Source: Candidatus Rhodoferax odensensis (lineage in GTDB: Bacteria > Pseudomonadota > Gammaproteobacteria > Burkholderiales > Burkholderiaceae_C). From it: a stretch of DNA of 64,000 nt. Of this stretch, positions 25,109 through 34,337 are shown one piece after another. Below the pieces are notes generated by a model. It had not been told where the DNA came from. It worked only from the letters and a program-made list of their open reading frames with translations, and did no database searches. Within the stretch, counting starts at the first letter, position 1. Each line of letters opens with the position of its first letter. The stretch spans positions 434,001 through 498,000 of the forward strand of contig JADKDJ010000003.1 of NCBI GenBank assembly GCA_016718405.1, given 5' to 3'. The translations under genes and the position numbers were made by a program.

Positions 25109-26353
25109 CTATACGGTGCAGGCCACACACGGGTCATAGGCCGCAGCGAGGATGCGGGCGGTTTCCGTGTCGCCCGGTGGTAGTGCCGCCACCGCACGGG
25201 CCAATGCACCGTTGGGATGAAAGTTCCACTCGGTGGGCGCCAGCACGCGGTAGTCCTGCACACCACCTTGCGCGTCCAGTTGCACCCAGTGCAGCAGCAG
25301 GCCGCGTGCCATCTCGCACCAAGCCAGTGCCTGGCCGTTTGCCAAGGCCAGCGCGCCACTCGACAGCAGCGGCGCGGTGCCAGGCTGGTCGGTGTCGGGC
25401 GTGGCCGCCGCGATCTCCATCAGGTCCGACCAGCGCGCGGCCAGGCGCGTCCAGGCGGTGTGCCGTGTCGATGCTTGCATCGGATGATGACGCAGCCGTG
25501 CCCACGGTCCGGTCTCGGCGCATTGGCCCAGCCAAGTGGGTTGTTGCACAAAGTCGGGCTCACTCATCAGCGCCTGCGCAAGCTGGCGCAACTGTACGGT
25601 CTGGCGTGTTGGGTCCAGGTCCAGCAATTTCAGCAGGCGGGTCTCGGGCGCCAAGGCGCTGGCCGGTGTATGCCAGTTGGCCAGGCAGCGTGCGGGCGCC
25701 AGTTGTGTGGCCTGCGTCCGGCACCAGTTGGCCAGGGCGTCGGGATGCTGGTGTTCGCTCAACCAGCGCGGCACCGGCTGGTGCAGGACGCTGTCTTCAA
25801 GCCAGGCGCGCAGCTTGGCCAGCGTTTGCCAGCCAGTGGTGGCGTCGCCGGGTATGCGGGGGGTGGCCAGTGGCAGCGGGCAGTCGCGCAGCCAGGCCAT
25901 GGTTTGCGCGGCGACCGTTGCATCGGGTTGGCGTTGCGGCCAGTCCAAGGCAATCGAGCGCAGGTGGTCTCTTGCGGTCTCGACGTACAGCAGCACAGGG
26001 GGCTGCGCTTGGTGCGGATGGGTTGTGTCATGCTGCGCGGCGGCTAACGCCAGCGCGGCCGTGCGGCGGTGCGCGTGGGCGCACAGGGTGAACACGCTAG
26101 AGAGCGTGGCGCCAATCTGCTCGCCGCGCTGACCGGCCAGCAGTTGCGCGAGCTTGCCCGCGCCGAGCACTGGCCGTTGGCCGATCACACCGGGATGCTG
26201 GCCGGGACGAAGTTGGTAGGCGCCGGCGAGGGCGTCCCACGTGTTAGCGGAGGGCTTCAAGGTTGGGTTAGGGTTTTGATTCTCACGATCCGCGGCCCTT
26301 GGAAGGCTTCGCGCGAATACGGGCTTTGGGTTGGGCTGGCTGCACTGGTGCAA
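25109..26353 (-). CDS. hupK: HupK/HoxV-like hydrogenase assembly protein, N-terminus uncertain
   Basis: HupK/HoxV is a large-subunit look-alike thought to serve as a scaffold for cofactor assembly. Visible: SVFTLCAHAHRRTA (the equivalent of the first Ni motif, lacking CxxC), GLLLHWVQLDAQGGVQDYRVLAPTEWNFHPNG, and the ending DPCVACTV, which retains the second CxxC but no His. The only in-frame ATG (26353) lies inside the neighbouring DinD-like pseudogene; the real start may be a GTG near 26188, or the 5' end may have been replaced when that element arrived. Orphaned from the other maturation genes, upstream of yidD. Confidence 0.75.
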   Translation of the reverse strand: MHQCSQPNPKPVFARSLPRAADRENQNPNPTLKPSANTWDALAGAYQLRPGQHPGVIGQRPVLGAGKLAQLLAGQRGEQIGATLSSVFTLCAHAHRRTAALALAAAQHDTTHPHQAQPPVLLYVETARDHLRSIALDWPQRQPDATVAAQTMAWLRDCPLPLATPRIPGDATTGWQTLAKLRAWLEDSVLHQPVPRWLSEHQHPDALANWCRTQATQLAPARCLANWHTPASALAPETRLLKLLDLDPTRQTVQLRQLAQALMSEPDFVQQPTWLGQCAETGPWARLRHHPMQASTRHTAWTRLAARWSDLMEIAAATPDTDQPGTAPLLSSGALALANGQALAWCEMARGLLLHWVQLDAQGGVQDYRVLAPTEWNFHPNGALARAVAALPPGDTETARILAAAYDPCVACTV

Positions 26354-27212
26354 TGTCTGCCAACAGATCGGGCGTGGTTGGCGCGGCCAGGTAGTTGGCT
26401 TTGCTCACCACCTTCTTACCCGTCTTGGCCTCCAGTGCTTTACGAGCATTGCCTGCGATGGTGCCGCCTTGTTTGGCTGATGTGCGGTTTTCGTCAAAGC
26501 CCAGGGCGTCGCTGCGGCGGGCAATCTCGGTCGTGCTGGCTTCACCCAGCATGGTGAAGATCAGCTCCAGATCGGTCATGTGGTCGCGCAGGTTGTTACC
26601 GGTTTTAACTTGGTCCAGGTTTGAGCTGGCTGTGCTCGCTGGGTGTCACGCCAAAGGTGGCACGGGCGATTTCTGCGGTCAGGATGGAGTATTCCTTGCC
26701 TTCCGCCACGCCCCGCGCTTTCCACTCGTCGGTCAGCTCCCCGCGCACAGAGATGGAGCGCAGACGCTTTTCGATCCACGCCTGCGGGTAGCCCTTGGCT
26801 TGGTACAGCTCGCGGGCGCGGGCGTTGGCCAGTTCGGGGTTCTCAATTTCCTTCACCCGCTCGTAACCCACTTGCGCCAGCCAGCGTTTGAAGGGCTCCG
26901 CCTTGGTGACGGGATGGACTGGATGATGCGAAACAGGCCTTCGGTGTTGGCGCAGTTGACCTGCTGCGCACCGCCTGCCGTCGCGACCCGAAGGGGGGTG
27001 GCAATTTGCCCCCACCCTTTGGCCAGCTCCGGGTCACGACGGCGCAGGTCTTTGACGTAGCCCTCGGGCTGCACCGAGTCGGTGAGCACACCCACCACGT
27101 CAATAATGGCAAACCACCATTCCTCGTTGTGCCAGACCCGGCGGATGGTGGTTTCCCGGAATACCGCAATGTGATTTGCGGGTTCTGTGGCCGCTTTGGC
27201 TTTCTTATTCAT
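26283..27212 (-). pseudogene. Bro-N / DinD-like protein broken by two frameshifts
   Basis: Three minus-strand frames join into one protein. 27212 to about 26910: MNKKAKAATEPANHIAVFRE ... WWFAIIDVVGVLTDS ... GLFRIIQSIPSP (Bro-N domain, as in phage antirepressors). About 26910 to 26620: KAEPFKRWLAQVGYERVKE ... GKEYSILTAEIARATFG. About 26620 to 26283: NLDQVKTGNNLRDHMTDLEL ... NARKALEAKTGKKVVS. The C-terminal half resembles E. coli DinD (DNA-damage inducible). Not translatable as it stands. Next to transposase remnants and overlapping the 5' part of hupK. Confidence 0.8.
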
Positions 27213-27369
27213 AACGCTCCCTTTTTATTCACGACGTACCCACTATGGTTTTGATAGCTGCTTGCGCAAGTTCCACGAATACGAAGGGACTTCCCACTTC
27301 CTGGTAACGGCATCAAGTGCCAAGATTGGATCTGGAAGTCAATCTGTAACCTTTGGAAGGAGAAGTCCC

Positions 27370-27668
27370 ATGAGCGAGATTACACGAGTTGGAGTGGATT
27401 TGGCAAAGAACGTCATCCAGGTTCATGCCGTTGATGCGGTTGGCAAAGTGGTCACCAACAAAGCCTTGCAGCGAGACAAATTCATACTCTGGTGCGCGAT
27501 GCTGCCCGCACGCTGCCTGATAGCCATGGAGGCCAGCTCCAGCGCCCACCACTGGGCCCGCAAGCTGGTCGCCTTGGGGCAGGATGCGCACATCATTGCG
27601 GCCCATCTGGTGGAGCCCTATCGACTACAGGGCAAGAGTGGCAAGAACGACGCCAACGACGCAGCAGA
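27370..27668 (+). pseudogene. IS110-family transposase, N-terminal fragment
   Basis: ATG at 27370 with AAGGAG 11 bp upstream. The frame gives MSEITRVGVDLAKNVIQVHA, the DEDD catalytic start of IS110/IS1111-type transposases, then AMEASSSAHHWARKLVALG and SGKNDANDAA, where similarity stops abruptly at about 27668. The downstream part of the same frame no longer resembles a transposase, so only about 100 of the usual ~340 residues remain. Confidence 0.8.
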
Positions 27669-27899
27669 CAGGCCCAAACCGCGCTGCGTGAAGTTGGAGC
27701 TGCCCATTTGGGCGAAGATCAGGCCATTCTGGCGGCCCGCCATGCGCTGTACTTGCAAGCGCGAGAGAAGAACCCAGCGCGCTGGTCAGGTTACAAACGC
27801 AACTGGTCACCCATCGGAGCAGTCACTCTGAACCCCGAACGTGACTGCGTCATCCAGGCCCATTTGGGCTGCAACGATATTCAGCGGTTGGCCGCATGA
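27669..27899 (+). pseudogene. Transposase fragment, IS3-like OrfB C-terminus
   Basis: Starting where the IS110 fragment ends but in another frame: AHLGEDQAILAARHALYLQA, then REKNPARWSGYKRNWSPIGAVTLNPE and a stop at 27897. The N-P-x-RWSG-x-x-RNW-x-x-x-x-x-V-x-LNP block is typical of the end of IS3-family OrfB integrases. Only ~75 residues are left. The direct fusion of two unrelated transposase fragments indicates repeated insertion and deletion here. Confidence 0.55.
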
Positions 27900-28273
27900 A
27901 TGAGGCGACAAGTAACTTGACACGCGCCGTGTCTCTGATGCCTGATTTCACTTGAATCCCTTTGTTCCCTGGTGATGCTGTGAACCGTAAATCGGGTGCC
28001 GTCGAGTATGAACGCAACCCTGATTTCAAACGCATTCTTGTTCCGGGAGAGTCTACCGCCAGTAGTGGTGCGAACGAGTGCTCATCAGATGTTCGGATCC
28101 ATTGCGCAACCTTCCGGGGCCGCGAGAGGTCTTCCCGGATGGTGCAACCTAAGATTGCCGCTATTGGTACCACTACACTGGCGATCAATACTAGCGTTGT
28201 GACGAAGCACGGTTTTGCGCGCGGAGGGTGTTCACATCGGCCCGCGCGTCAAGCGAACATTTCTGGAGTAAGC
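27900..28273. other. Intergenic, likely transposon debris
   Basis: 374 bases without a gene I can support. Short open frames on both strands have no recognisable motifs and composition is more mixed than in the flanking genes. It contains the region where a promoter for the SIMPL-domain gene would be expected. I see no clear terminal inverted repeats. Confidence 0.5.
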
Positions 28274-29050
28274 ATGGAACAACCAACCAACATAGCGCCT
28301 TCTTCAGGTCTGCCCCAAGCCCTGGTCAAACTTGGCGTGCTGCTGGCGCTGGGCATGTCGCTGGCAGCCTTTGTCTTGGGCATGCAGGCCAAGCACATTG
28401 GTGCGGGCAAACAGAGCATTTCGGTCAAGGGCTTGGCCGAGAAGCCGGTCAAGGCAGACAACGCCGAGTGGCGTATTGGGGTGCGCACACCAGGGGTCAG
28501 TTTTGCCGAGGCGCTGGCCAGGTTGCGCAAGGACCGGCTCACGCTCGATCAGTTCCTGGTCAGGCAGGGCTTTGACAAAAACAATCTGAAGGAATCGGTC
28601 GAGGGCGTGGAGCCCAATATGGTGGAGGAAGAGACCGCCAGCGGGCGCACCCGTCAAGTGCAAAAGGGCTTTGTCGCCAAGCAGGAGATCACCGTCCACA
28701 GCAAGGACCTGGCGAAGATCGAGGCGGCGCACAAAGCCGCCCTGCAACTGGCGGCCGACGGGCACCCGGTGTTTTACGCCAAGCCCAATTACCTGGTCTC
28801 CAACCTGGAAGACATCAAGATGTCGCTGATTGGCGCGGCTACGCAGAACGCGCAAAAGCGCGCGGAAGAGTTCGCCAAGAATGGCAACACCAAGGTGGGT
28901 GCCATGCGCTCGGCCTCGCAAGGCGCGTTCTACATCCTGCCGGTGGGCACCGAGCAGGACTCGCAAGACTATGGTGGCACCTACGACAAGAGCACCATGG
29001 ACAAAGTGGCGCGGGTGGTGGTGACGATCGACTACAACCTGGAGCGCTGA
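28274..29050 (+). CDS. SIMPL-domain (DUF541) protein
   Basis: 258 aa, membrane-anchored periplasmic protein. One N-terminal transmembrane helix (about 20-38, LGVLLALGMSLAAFVLGM) followed by a SIMPL domain: ISVKGLAEKPVKADNAEWRI, YLVSNLEDIKMSLIGAATQNAQKRAEEFAK and KVARVVVTIDYNLER at the end. The start ATG 28274 was chosen because the upstream in-frame extension is rich in unlikely codons and overlaps transposon debris. Role unknown; members are implicated in envelope stress or oxidative-stress phenotypes. Confidence 0.85.
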   Translation: MEQPTNIAPSSGLPQALVKLGVLLALGMSLAAFVLGMQAKHIGAGKQSISVKGLAEKPVKADNAEWRIGVRTPGVSFAEALARLRKDRLTLDQFLVRQGFDKNNLKESVEGVEPNMVEEETASGRTRQVQKGFVAKQEITVHSKDLAKIEAAHKAALQLAADGHPVFYAKPNYLVSNLEDIKMSLIGAATQNAQKRAEEFAKNGNTKVGAMRSASQGAFYILPVGTEQDSQDYGGTYDKSTMDKVARVVVTIDYNLER

Positions 29051-29082
29051 TGCGGCCCGCGCCGGCCGGTCCGTGGCCCGGA

Positions 29083-30126
29083 CTAGACGTAGTTCATGCC
29101 GATCAGCACCACGGCGGCGATGAATAGGGTTTCGCCCACGATCATCAGAACCGGTTGCCAGCCCAGCTTCATCAGGTCTTCGAACGAGGTTTTGATGCCT
29201 GCCGCCGCGATCGCGGTCACCAGCATCCAGCGTGATCCGTTAGATGCCAACTGGGCCAGTTCCTTGTCAATGACGCCCACAGTGGCCAGCAAAACCAGCA
29301 CCACAAAGGCCAGCAGGAAGTTAGGTACCAAAGGCACGCGGTCGCGTTCGGTTGGCAACTCGGAGTTCACATCAAAATGAACGTGAGCGCGGCCCTGCGC
29401 GTGATGACGATAGGCCAGCGAGATGAGAATCACGACCGGCATCAGCAACATCACCCGAAATAGCTTGACCACCGTGGCGACATCTCCCGCCGCTGGCCCG
29501 AGCATGGTTCCGGCGGCAACCACTTGGGCCACATCGTGAATGGTTCCACCCAAAAACACCCCGGCCAGCACATCTGACACCCCGGCGAGCTTGAGCACAA
29601 ATGGATAGACCACCATGGCCAGTGTGGACAGCACGGTTACACCCACCACCATCAATAGCGTGAAGCGTTCATTCGCCTTGGTTTGAGGCAGCACCGAGGC
29701 CACCGCCAGGGCGGCCGATGCGCCGCAGATGGCAACCGCGCCGCCCGACAGCAGGCCCTCGTCGGCCGGGCGTTTAAGCCACTTTGCCATCGCCAGACCA
29801 AACAGTACCGTGCTGCCCACCGCCACCATCACCAGCACCGCCGTGGTCCAGCCCAAGGCGGCGATTTGCGTCATCGTGATGCGCGCGCCCAGCAGGGCGA
29901 CGCCGAGCCGCAATACGGTGCGTCCACAAAAGGCCACGCCAGGCATGACCGACGGGCTGTGGCTCAGGAAGTGGAACGCCAGGCCGATCAGCAGGGCGTA
30001 TAACAGCTGCGGGCCGCCGTAGTGCTCCGACAGATAGGTGGCGGCCAAGGCGATGGTCGCGCAGACCAGCGTGCCGGGCAAGACACGCTGCGTGTGTGCC
30101 CGCCACGTTTGCGCCAGCACGGTCAC
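29083..30126 (-). CDS. YeiH/UPF0324-family putative anion (sulfate/sulfite) exporter
   Basis: 347 aa with about ten transmembrane segments. Family marks: GVALLGARITMTQI, GGAVAICGASAALAVASVL and GVFLGGTIHDVAQVVAAG, then AAGIKTSFEDLMKLGWQP near the C-terminus. Members are annotated as putative sulfate exporters, on weak experimental ground. It lies just downstream (35 bp) of comC on the same strand, so it could export the sulfite or sulfate produced by SuyAB; this is inference from position. Confidence 0.85.
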   Translation of the reverse strand: MTVLAQTWRAHTQRVLPGTLVCATIALAATYLSEHYGGPQLLYALLIGLAFHFLSHSPSVMPGVAFCGRTVLRLGVALLGARITMTQIAALGWTTAVLVMVAVGSTVLFGLAMAKWLKRPADEGLLSGGAVAICGASAALAVASVLPQTKANERFTLLMVVGVTVLSTLAMVVYPFVLKLAGVSDVLAGVFLGGTIHDVAQVVAAGTMLGPAAGDVATVVKLFRVMLLMPVVILISLAYRHHAQGRAHVHFDVNSELPTERDRVPLVPNFLLAFVVLVLLATVGVIDKELAQLASNGSRWMLVTAIAAAGIKTSFEDLMKLGWQPVLMIVGETLFIAAVVLIGMNYV

Positions 30127-30160
30127 GCGTGCACTCGATTGCCGATCCGCGTAGCGAAGC

Positions 30161-31168
30161 TCACGCTTGAACCATGGCCAGAAGGGGAGTCAAGGTTGCA
30201 GCGGGCAGCTCGATGCCATGAAGCCGGGCCTGGGTGGCCAAGTCGTGCCGACGATAGCCGGGCACGCGCACCCCGGCGTCGGCCAGCATGGCCGACATGA
30301 CGGCTTCAACCCGCTCGAAGTACACCGCTTGCCCACCCAAGGCGGCAGGGTCGATCACGATGAACACTTGTCCCAGGCGCGGCTGATTGCCTTGGTCTTC
30401 AAAGAACGAATCGGCCTCCAGTCCAAAACGCGCGCCGGTCAGCGACGTGACCAGCAGCTCCACCATCAGCGCCAACATGGCCCCTTTGCTGCCGCCGCCC
30501 AATGATCCAAAGGGCAACATCGAGCCTGCCAAGCCCGCCTGGGGATCGGTGGTGGGTTGGCCGGTCTGGTCAAGTGCCCAACCCAGGGGAATCGGCTCCC
30601 CCTTCTTTGCAGCCACCATCAGTTTGCCGCGCGCCACTTCCGACAGGGACAAATCGATCACGATGGGTGCGGCGTGTTGACGTGGAAACGCCGCCGCCAG
30701 AGGGTTGGTTCCAAAAATCGCTCGGCTGCCACCGGCGGCGGCCATCGCAGCGGGTGAATTGCCCATCGCGATGCCGACCAGGCCGGCTTGGGTGACCGCC
30801 TCCAGGTGGTCTGCGGCAACGCCAAAATGATGGCTGTTGGTGACGGCGCCAAGGGCGATGCCACTGGTGCGGGCGGCGCTCACGGCGGCCTGCACCGCCA
30901 GCGCGCAGGCTGGAAAGGCAAAACCGTTGGCGGCATCGATCAGGGTCGCGCTGGTGGTTTGCCGCACGATGCTTGGCACTGCCTGGCCATCGACCCGCCC
31001 GGCGCGCAAGTGCGCCACGTACATCGGCACCCGCGACACGCCATGCGAGGCCAGCCCCTGCGCTTCGGCAGTTACCAATGCCGTTGCGGTGGCGTCGGCT
31101 TGCAGCCGGGAGGTGCCTGCGTTTTGCAGGGCTTGACTGACCAGCGCGTGAATTTCCTGCAGCGTCAT
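30161..31168 (-). CDS. comC: (R)-sulfolactate dehydrogenase ComC-like (Ldh2/MDH2 family)
   Basis: 335 aa, NAD(P)-dependent dehydrogenase of the LDH2/MDH2 fold, cytoplasmic. Conserved: LVTAEAQGLASHGVSRVPMY, ANGFAFPACALAV, TNSHHFGVAADHLEAVTQAG, GTNPLAAAFPR, GGSKGAMLALMVELL. The family includes malate, lactate, ureidoglycolate and (2R)-3-sulfolactate dehydrogenases; sequence alone does not decide. The neighbours suyAB and slcC make the ComC role (3-sulfopyruvate to (R)-sulfolactate) the best choice. Only 3 bp from the slcC stop. Confidence 0.8.
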   Translation of the reverse strand: MTLQEIHALVSQALQNAGTSRLQADATATALVTAEAQGLASHGVSRVPMYVAHLRAGRVDGQAVPSIVRQTTSATLIDAANGFAFPACALAVQAAVSAARTSGIALGAVTNSHHFGVAADHLEAVTQAGLVGIAMGNSPAAMAAAGGSRAIFGTNPLAAAFPRQHAAPIVIDLSLSEVARGKLMVAAKKGEPIPLGWALDQTGQPTTDPQAGLAGSMLPFGSLGGGSKGAMLALMVELLVTSLTGARFGLEADSFFEDQGNQPRLGQVFIVIDPAALGGQAVYFERVEAVMSAMLADAGVRVPGYRRHDLATQARLHGIELPAATLTPLLAMVQA

Positions 31169-31171
31169 GGT

Positions 31172-32098
31172 TCAGCCCAAGGCGCGGTGAACTTCCGCTG
31201 CGATCAGGGTCGAGACACGTTGATTCGATTCAGCCGTGACGCCCGCCACATGTGGCGTCAACACCAGATTGGGACACCCGACCCAAGGGCTTGCCGCTGG
31301 CAGTGGCTCCAGCTCAAACACGTCAAACGCGGCGCCGCCCAAAGCCCCGGCGCGAAGTGCGTCCGCTACGGCCACTTCGTCGGCAATGTTGCCGCGCGCG
31401 GTGTTGATCACCACCGCGCCTGGCTTCATGTGTGCGATGCGCTCGCGTGAGAGTAGCCCCTGGGTGGCCTTGGTAAGGGGTACGTGCAAACTGAGCACAT
31501 CAGCCTGCGCCAGCACGGGCTCCAGGCCCAGCGGGGTCACGCCCAACTGTTGCCACTGCGGGTCGTGCGCTGCCAACATCGGATCAAAGGCGACGACGTG
31601 CATGCCCAGCCCTTTGGCCAGTGTCGCGGTCAGGCGGCCAATACCACCGAAGCCGATCAGGCCCAGGCACTTGCCTGAGATTTCCCGGCCATTGGAGAGG
31701 CGACTTCGTGGCCACTGGCCTTGCGTCACGGCCGCTGTGTCGTGGTAGACGCCGCGCAACAGCATCATCGCCGTGCCAATCACGTACTCGGCCACCGCCA
31801 GCGCATTGGCCCCAGTAGCCGGGATCACCTGGATGCCGCGCGCTTCGCAGGCGGGAACATCTATGTTGTCCAGACCGACCCCCAAGCGCCCGACCACGGT
31901 GGCGCGGGTCAGTGCCGCCAGCAGTTCGCCGCGTACCTGGGTTCGGTTGCGAACGATCAAGGCATCTGCGTCGGCCACCTCACCCAGGAGCCGCGTGGCG
32001 TCGTCCACCAGCAGCGGGTCGTAGACCACCGCGTAGTGCGCCCCAAGCGACTCCACCGCCGCGGTGTCCATGAATTCGGTAATGACGATTTTCTTCAT
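31172..32098 (-). CDS. slcC: (S)-sulfolactate dehydrogenase SlcC-like (D-2-hydroxyacid dehydrogenase family)
   Basis: 308 aa, NAD-binding hydroxyacid dehydrogenase related to SerA. GRLGVGLDNIDVPAC (about 76-90), the nucleotide-binding GFGGIGRLTA (about 148-157), TARGNIADEVAVADALRAG with the catalytic Arg, FELEPLP with Glu, and LTPHVAGVTAES with catalytic His. In sulfolactate degraders SlcC oxidises (S)-sulfolactate to 3-sulfopyruvate, which ComC then reduces to the (R) form that SuyAB uses. Function assigned by context; by itself it could be any 2-hydroxyacid dehydrogenase. Confidence 0.8.
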   Translation of the reverse strand: MKKIVITEFMDTAAVESLGAHYAVVYDPLLVDDATRLLGEVADADALIVRNRTQVRGELLAALTRATVVGRLGVGLDNIDVPACEARGIQVIPATGANALAVAEYVIGTAMMLLRGVYHDTAAVTQGQWPRSRLSNGREISGKCLGLIGFGGIGRLTATLAKGLGMHVVAFDPMLAAHDPQWQQLGVTPLGLEPVLAQADVLSLHVPLTKATQGLLSRERIAHMKPGAVVINTARGNIADEVAVADALRAGALGGAAFDVFELEPLPAASPWVGCPNLVLTPHVAGVTAESNQRVSTLIAAEVHRALG

Positions 32099-32131
32099 GC
32101 TGTCGGTCTTCGTGGTGGCCGGTTGTTCGGG

Positions 32132-33109
32132 TCAGTCTGCGTGAATGCGGCGGGCTTTGACGACTTCGCGCCAGCGCGCCATGTCGCGCTGCAAAATCGT
32201 TGCAAACTCGGCCGGGCCTAGACCGGTCACCGAGAAACCCAAAGCGCCCAGGCGCTCGGATACGTCTGGCGCGGTCACGGCGCGAATGGCCTGCTGCGCC
32301 ACCTTGTCGACCACCTGCGCGGGTGTCCCGGCGGGCATCATCAGACCGGTCCAGTTCTCCAGCACCACGTCGGCCAGGCCCAGTTCGGCAAATGTCGGCA
32401 CATCGGGCAGCACGGCGTGGCGCGTCAGCGAGGTGATCGCCAGGGCACGCAACTTGCCAGACTTCACCAGCGTGGAGCACTCCGGCAGGTTGGACACAAT
32501 GAACTCGATTTGCCCACCCATCAGGTCGTTCAACGAGGGTGTGCCCCCCTTGTAGGGAACGTGAAGGAAGTTCAGTTTGGCGCTGCCGGCAAGCAGCTCC
32601 AGACCGAGGTGTGGCGGCGTGCCGTTGCCCGAGGAGCCGCCACTGAGCGAGCGGCCCTGGGCGCGTTCGAGAAACTCACGCAGGTTCTTGACCGGGGTGT
32701 TCGCGTTGACCACCAACACCAAGGGGCTGGTTGCCAGGTGCGCCACGGCGGTCAGGTTTTTGTCCAGGCTATACGGCAAGGCCGGGAACAAGGCCGGGTT
32801 CACCGCGTGTGTCAGCGTCACCGCCAGCCAGGTGTAGCCGTCGGCGTTTGCCTTGGCCACCAAGTCGGCACCGAGGTTGGCGTTTGCCCCCGGCTTGTTG
32901 TCCACGACGACCGACTGCTTGAGTGACTCGGTCAGCTTCTGAGCGACCATGCGCGCCATGACGTCGGTCAGGCCCCCGGCCGGAAATGGCACTACATAGC
33001 GAACCGAACGGCTCGGATACTCCGGCTGCTGCTGCGCCCGCAGCGGCCACACTGAAGTGGCCCCGACAGCGGCCATCAGGGTTGCAAAGTGACGACGGGT
33101 CTGATGCAT
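32132..33109 (-). CDS. TctC/Bug-family periplasmic solute-binding protein
   Basis: 325 aa with an RR-containing signal peptide (MHQTRRHFATLMAAVGATSVWPLRAQ), then PSRSVRYVVPFPAGGLTDVMAR, the Bug-family start, and FLHVPYKGGTPSLNDLMGGQ. These receptors usually serve tripartite tricarboxylate transporters, and sulfolactate clusters of other bacteria carry a TctABC-like slcHFG set. Here the TctA/TctB partners are absent from the window, so it may be an orphan receptor, as is common in Burkholderiales. Sits between suyB and slcC. Confidence 0.85.
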   Translation of the reverse strand: MHQTRRHFATLMAAVGATSVWPLRAQQQPEYPSRSVRYVVPFPAGGLTDVMARMVAQKLTESLKQSVVVDNKPGANANLGADLVAKANADGYTWLAVTLTHAVNPALFPALPYSLDKNLTAVAHLATSPLVLVVNANTPVKNLREFLERAQGRSLSGGSSGNGTPPHLGLELLAGSAKLNFLHVPYKGGTPSLNDLMGGQIEFIVSNLPECSTLVKSGKLRALAITSLTRHAVLPDVPTFAELGLADVVLENWTGLMMPAGTPAQVVDKVAQQAIRAVTAPDVSERLGALGFSVTGLGPAEFATILQRDMARWREVVKARRIHAD

Positions 33110-33119
33110 GGTCGACCGA

Positions 33120-34295
33120 TCAGGCGCTCTCGAACAAGCGCGTCAGCACAAACTCGCGGTGGCCGAGGGCTTCGGCTGCGGTGAACCGCCCGTTGACGGT
33201 GCGCATCATCACCTCCAGCAACTGGTCGCCTGCCTCGTCCATGGTGCGCTCGCGCTGCAACAGGCCGGAGCAATCCACATCGATGTGCTCACTCATGGTG
33301 CGTACCGTGCGGGGATTGGCGCAAATCTTGATGACCGGCACGATGGCGTTGCCGATCACATTGCCCTGGCCCGTTGGAAAAAAGTGCACCACAAAGCCCG
33401 ACGCCGCACACAGCGTGACCATTTCGGCCGCGGCCGATGAGGAATCCATGAACCACAGGCCCGGATGAGACGGAACCTCGGCTTTGTCGATCACGCCATC
33501 GACCGTGCACTTCTTGCCGATCTTCTGGATGTTGCCCAGCGCCTTCTCTTCAATCGTCGTCAGGCCGCCAGCAATGTTGCCCTTGGTCGGCTGCGATTCG
33601 GACAGGTCGGTGGTCTTGTTGCGCTGGATCATGTCCTGGTAGCGGTTGAACATGCGCATGAACTCGGCGCGCACCGCGTCGTTGGCGCAGCGTGCCGCAA
33701 CGATGTGCTCGCCACCGGTGATTTCGGAGGTCTCACCAAACACCAGCGTGGTGCCCAGCGCGTGCAGTGTGTCAAATGCGTTGCCCACAGTCGGATTGGC
33801 GCCGCAACCGGAGGTGGTGTCGGACTCGCCGCACTTGGTCGACACCCATAGGTCGGAGATTGGGCACTCCACGCGGTGCTGCTCGGTTGCCCGCTGCACA
33901 AACTCCTTGGCTGCTTTGGAGGCTTGCATGATGGTTTCGTGGTCACCATGACCTTCGATGCCAAAGCCCACTACCGGTTTGCCGGTCTTGGCGATGCCTT
34001 GCACCACTTTGTTGGTCCAACTGTCCTCAATGCCGATGACCACGACCGCGGCCACATTGGGGTTGCTGCCCGCGCCAATGAGGGTGGCAAAGTGCAGGTC
34101 CAGATCGGCACCAAACTGCAAGCGCCCATACGGATGGGGAATCGCCATGGTGCCCTTGATGTTGTGGGCGACGGCCTCGGCGGCGGCATTGGACAAATCA
34201 TCGAGCGGCAGGATGATGACGTGATTACGCACGCCAACACGCCCGTTTTCGCGGCGAAAGCCCCAGAAGGTGGAATCTTTATTGAGCAACGGCAT
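33120..34295 (-). CDS. suyB: (2R)-sulfolactate sulfo-lyase, large subunit
   Basis: 391 aa of the UxaA/altronate dehydratase-like family. FWGFRRENGRVGVRNHVIIL near the start, GYGR-like PYGRLQFGADLDLHF, STKCGESDTTSGCGANPTVGNAFD with the cysteines expected for metal or cluster binding, and CTVDGVIDKAEVPSHPGLWFMDSSS. With SuyA it would split (R)-sulfolactate into pyruvate and sulfite. Related UxaA-family dehydratases act on sugar acids; the separate small SAF subunit upstream plus slcC and comC downstream point to SuyB. Confidence 0.85.
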   Translation of the reverse strand: MPLLNKDSTFWGFRRENGRVGVRNHVIILPLDDLSNAAAEAVAHNIKGTMAIPHPYGRLQFGADLDLHFATLIGAGSNPNVAAVVVIGIEDSWTNKVVQGIAKTGKPVVGFGIEGHGDHETIMQASKAAKEFVQRATEQHRVECPISDLWVSTKCGESDTTSGCGANPTVGNAFDTLHALGTTLVFGETSEITGGEHIVAARCANDAVRAEFMRMFNRYQDMIQRNKTTDLSESQPTKGNIAGGLTTIEEKALGNIQKIGKKCTVDGVIDKAEVPSHPGLWFMDSSSAAAEMVTLCAASGFVVHFFPTGQGNVIGNAIVPVIKICANPRTVRTMSEHIDVDCSGLLQRERTMDEAGDQLLEVMMRTVNGRFTAAEALGHREFVLTRLFESA

Positions 34296-34337
34296 GGGAG
34301 TTCCTTGAGTGTGGGTTCAGGTTAGATGGCGCAGGCG

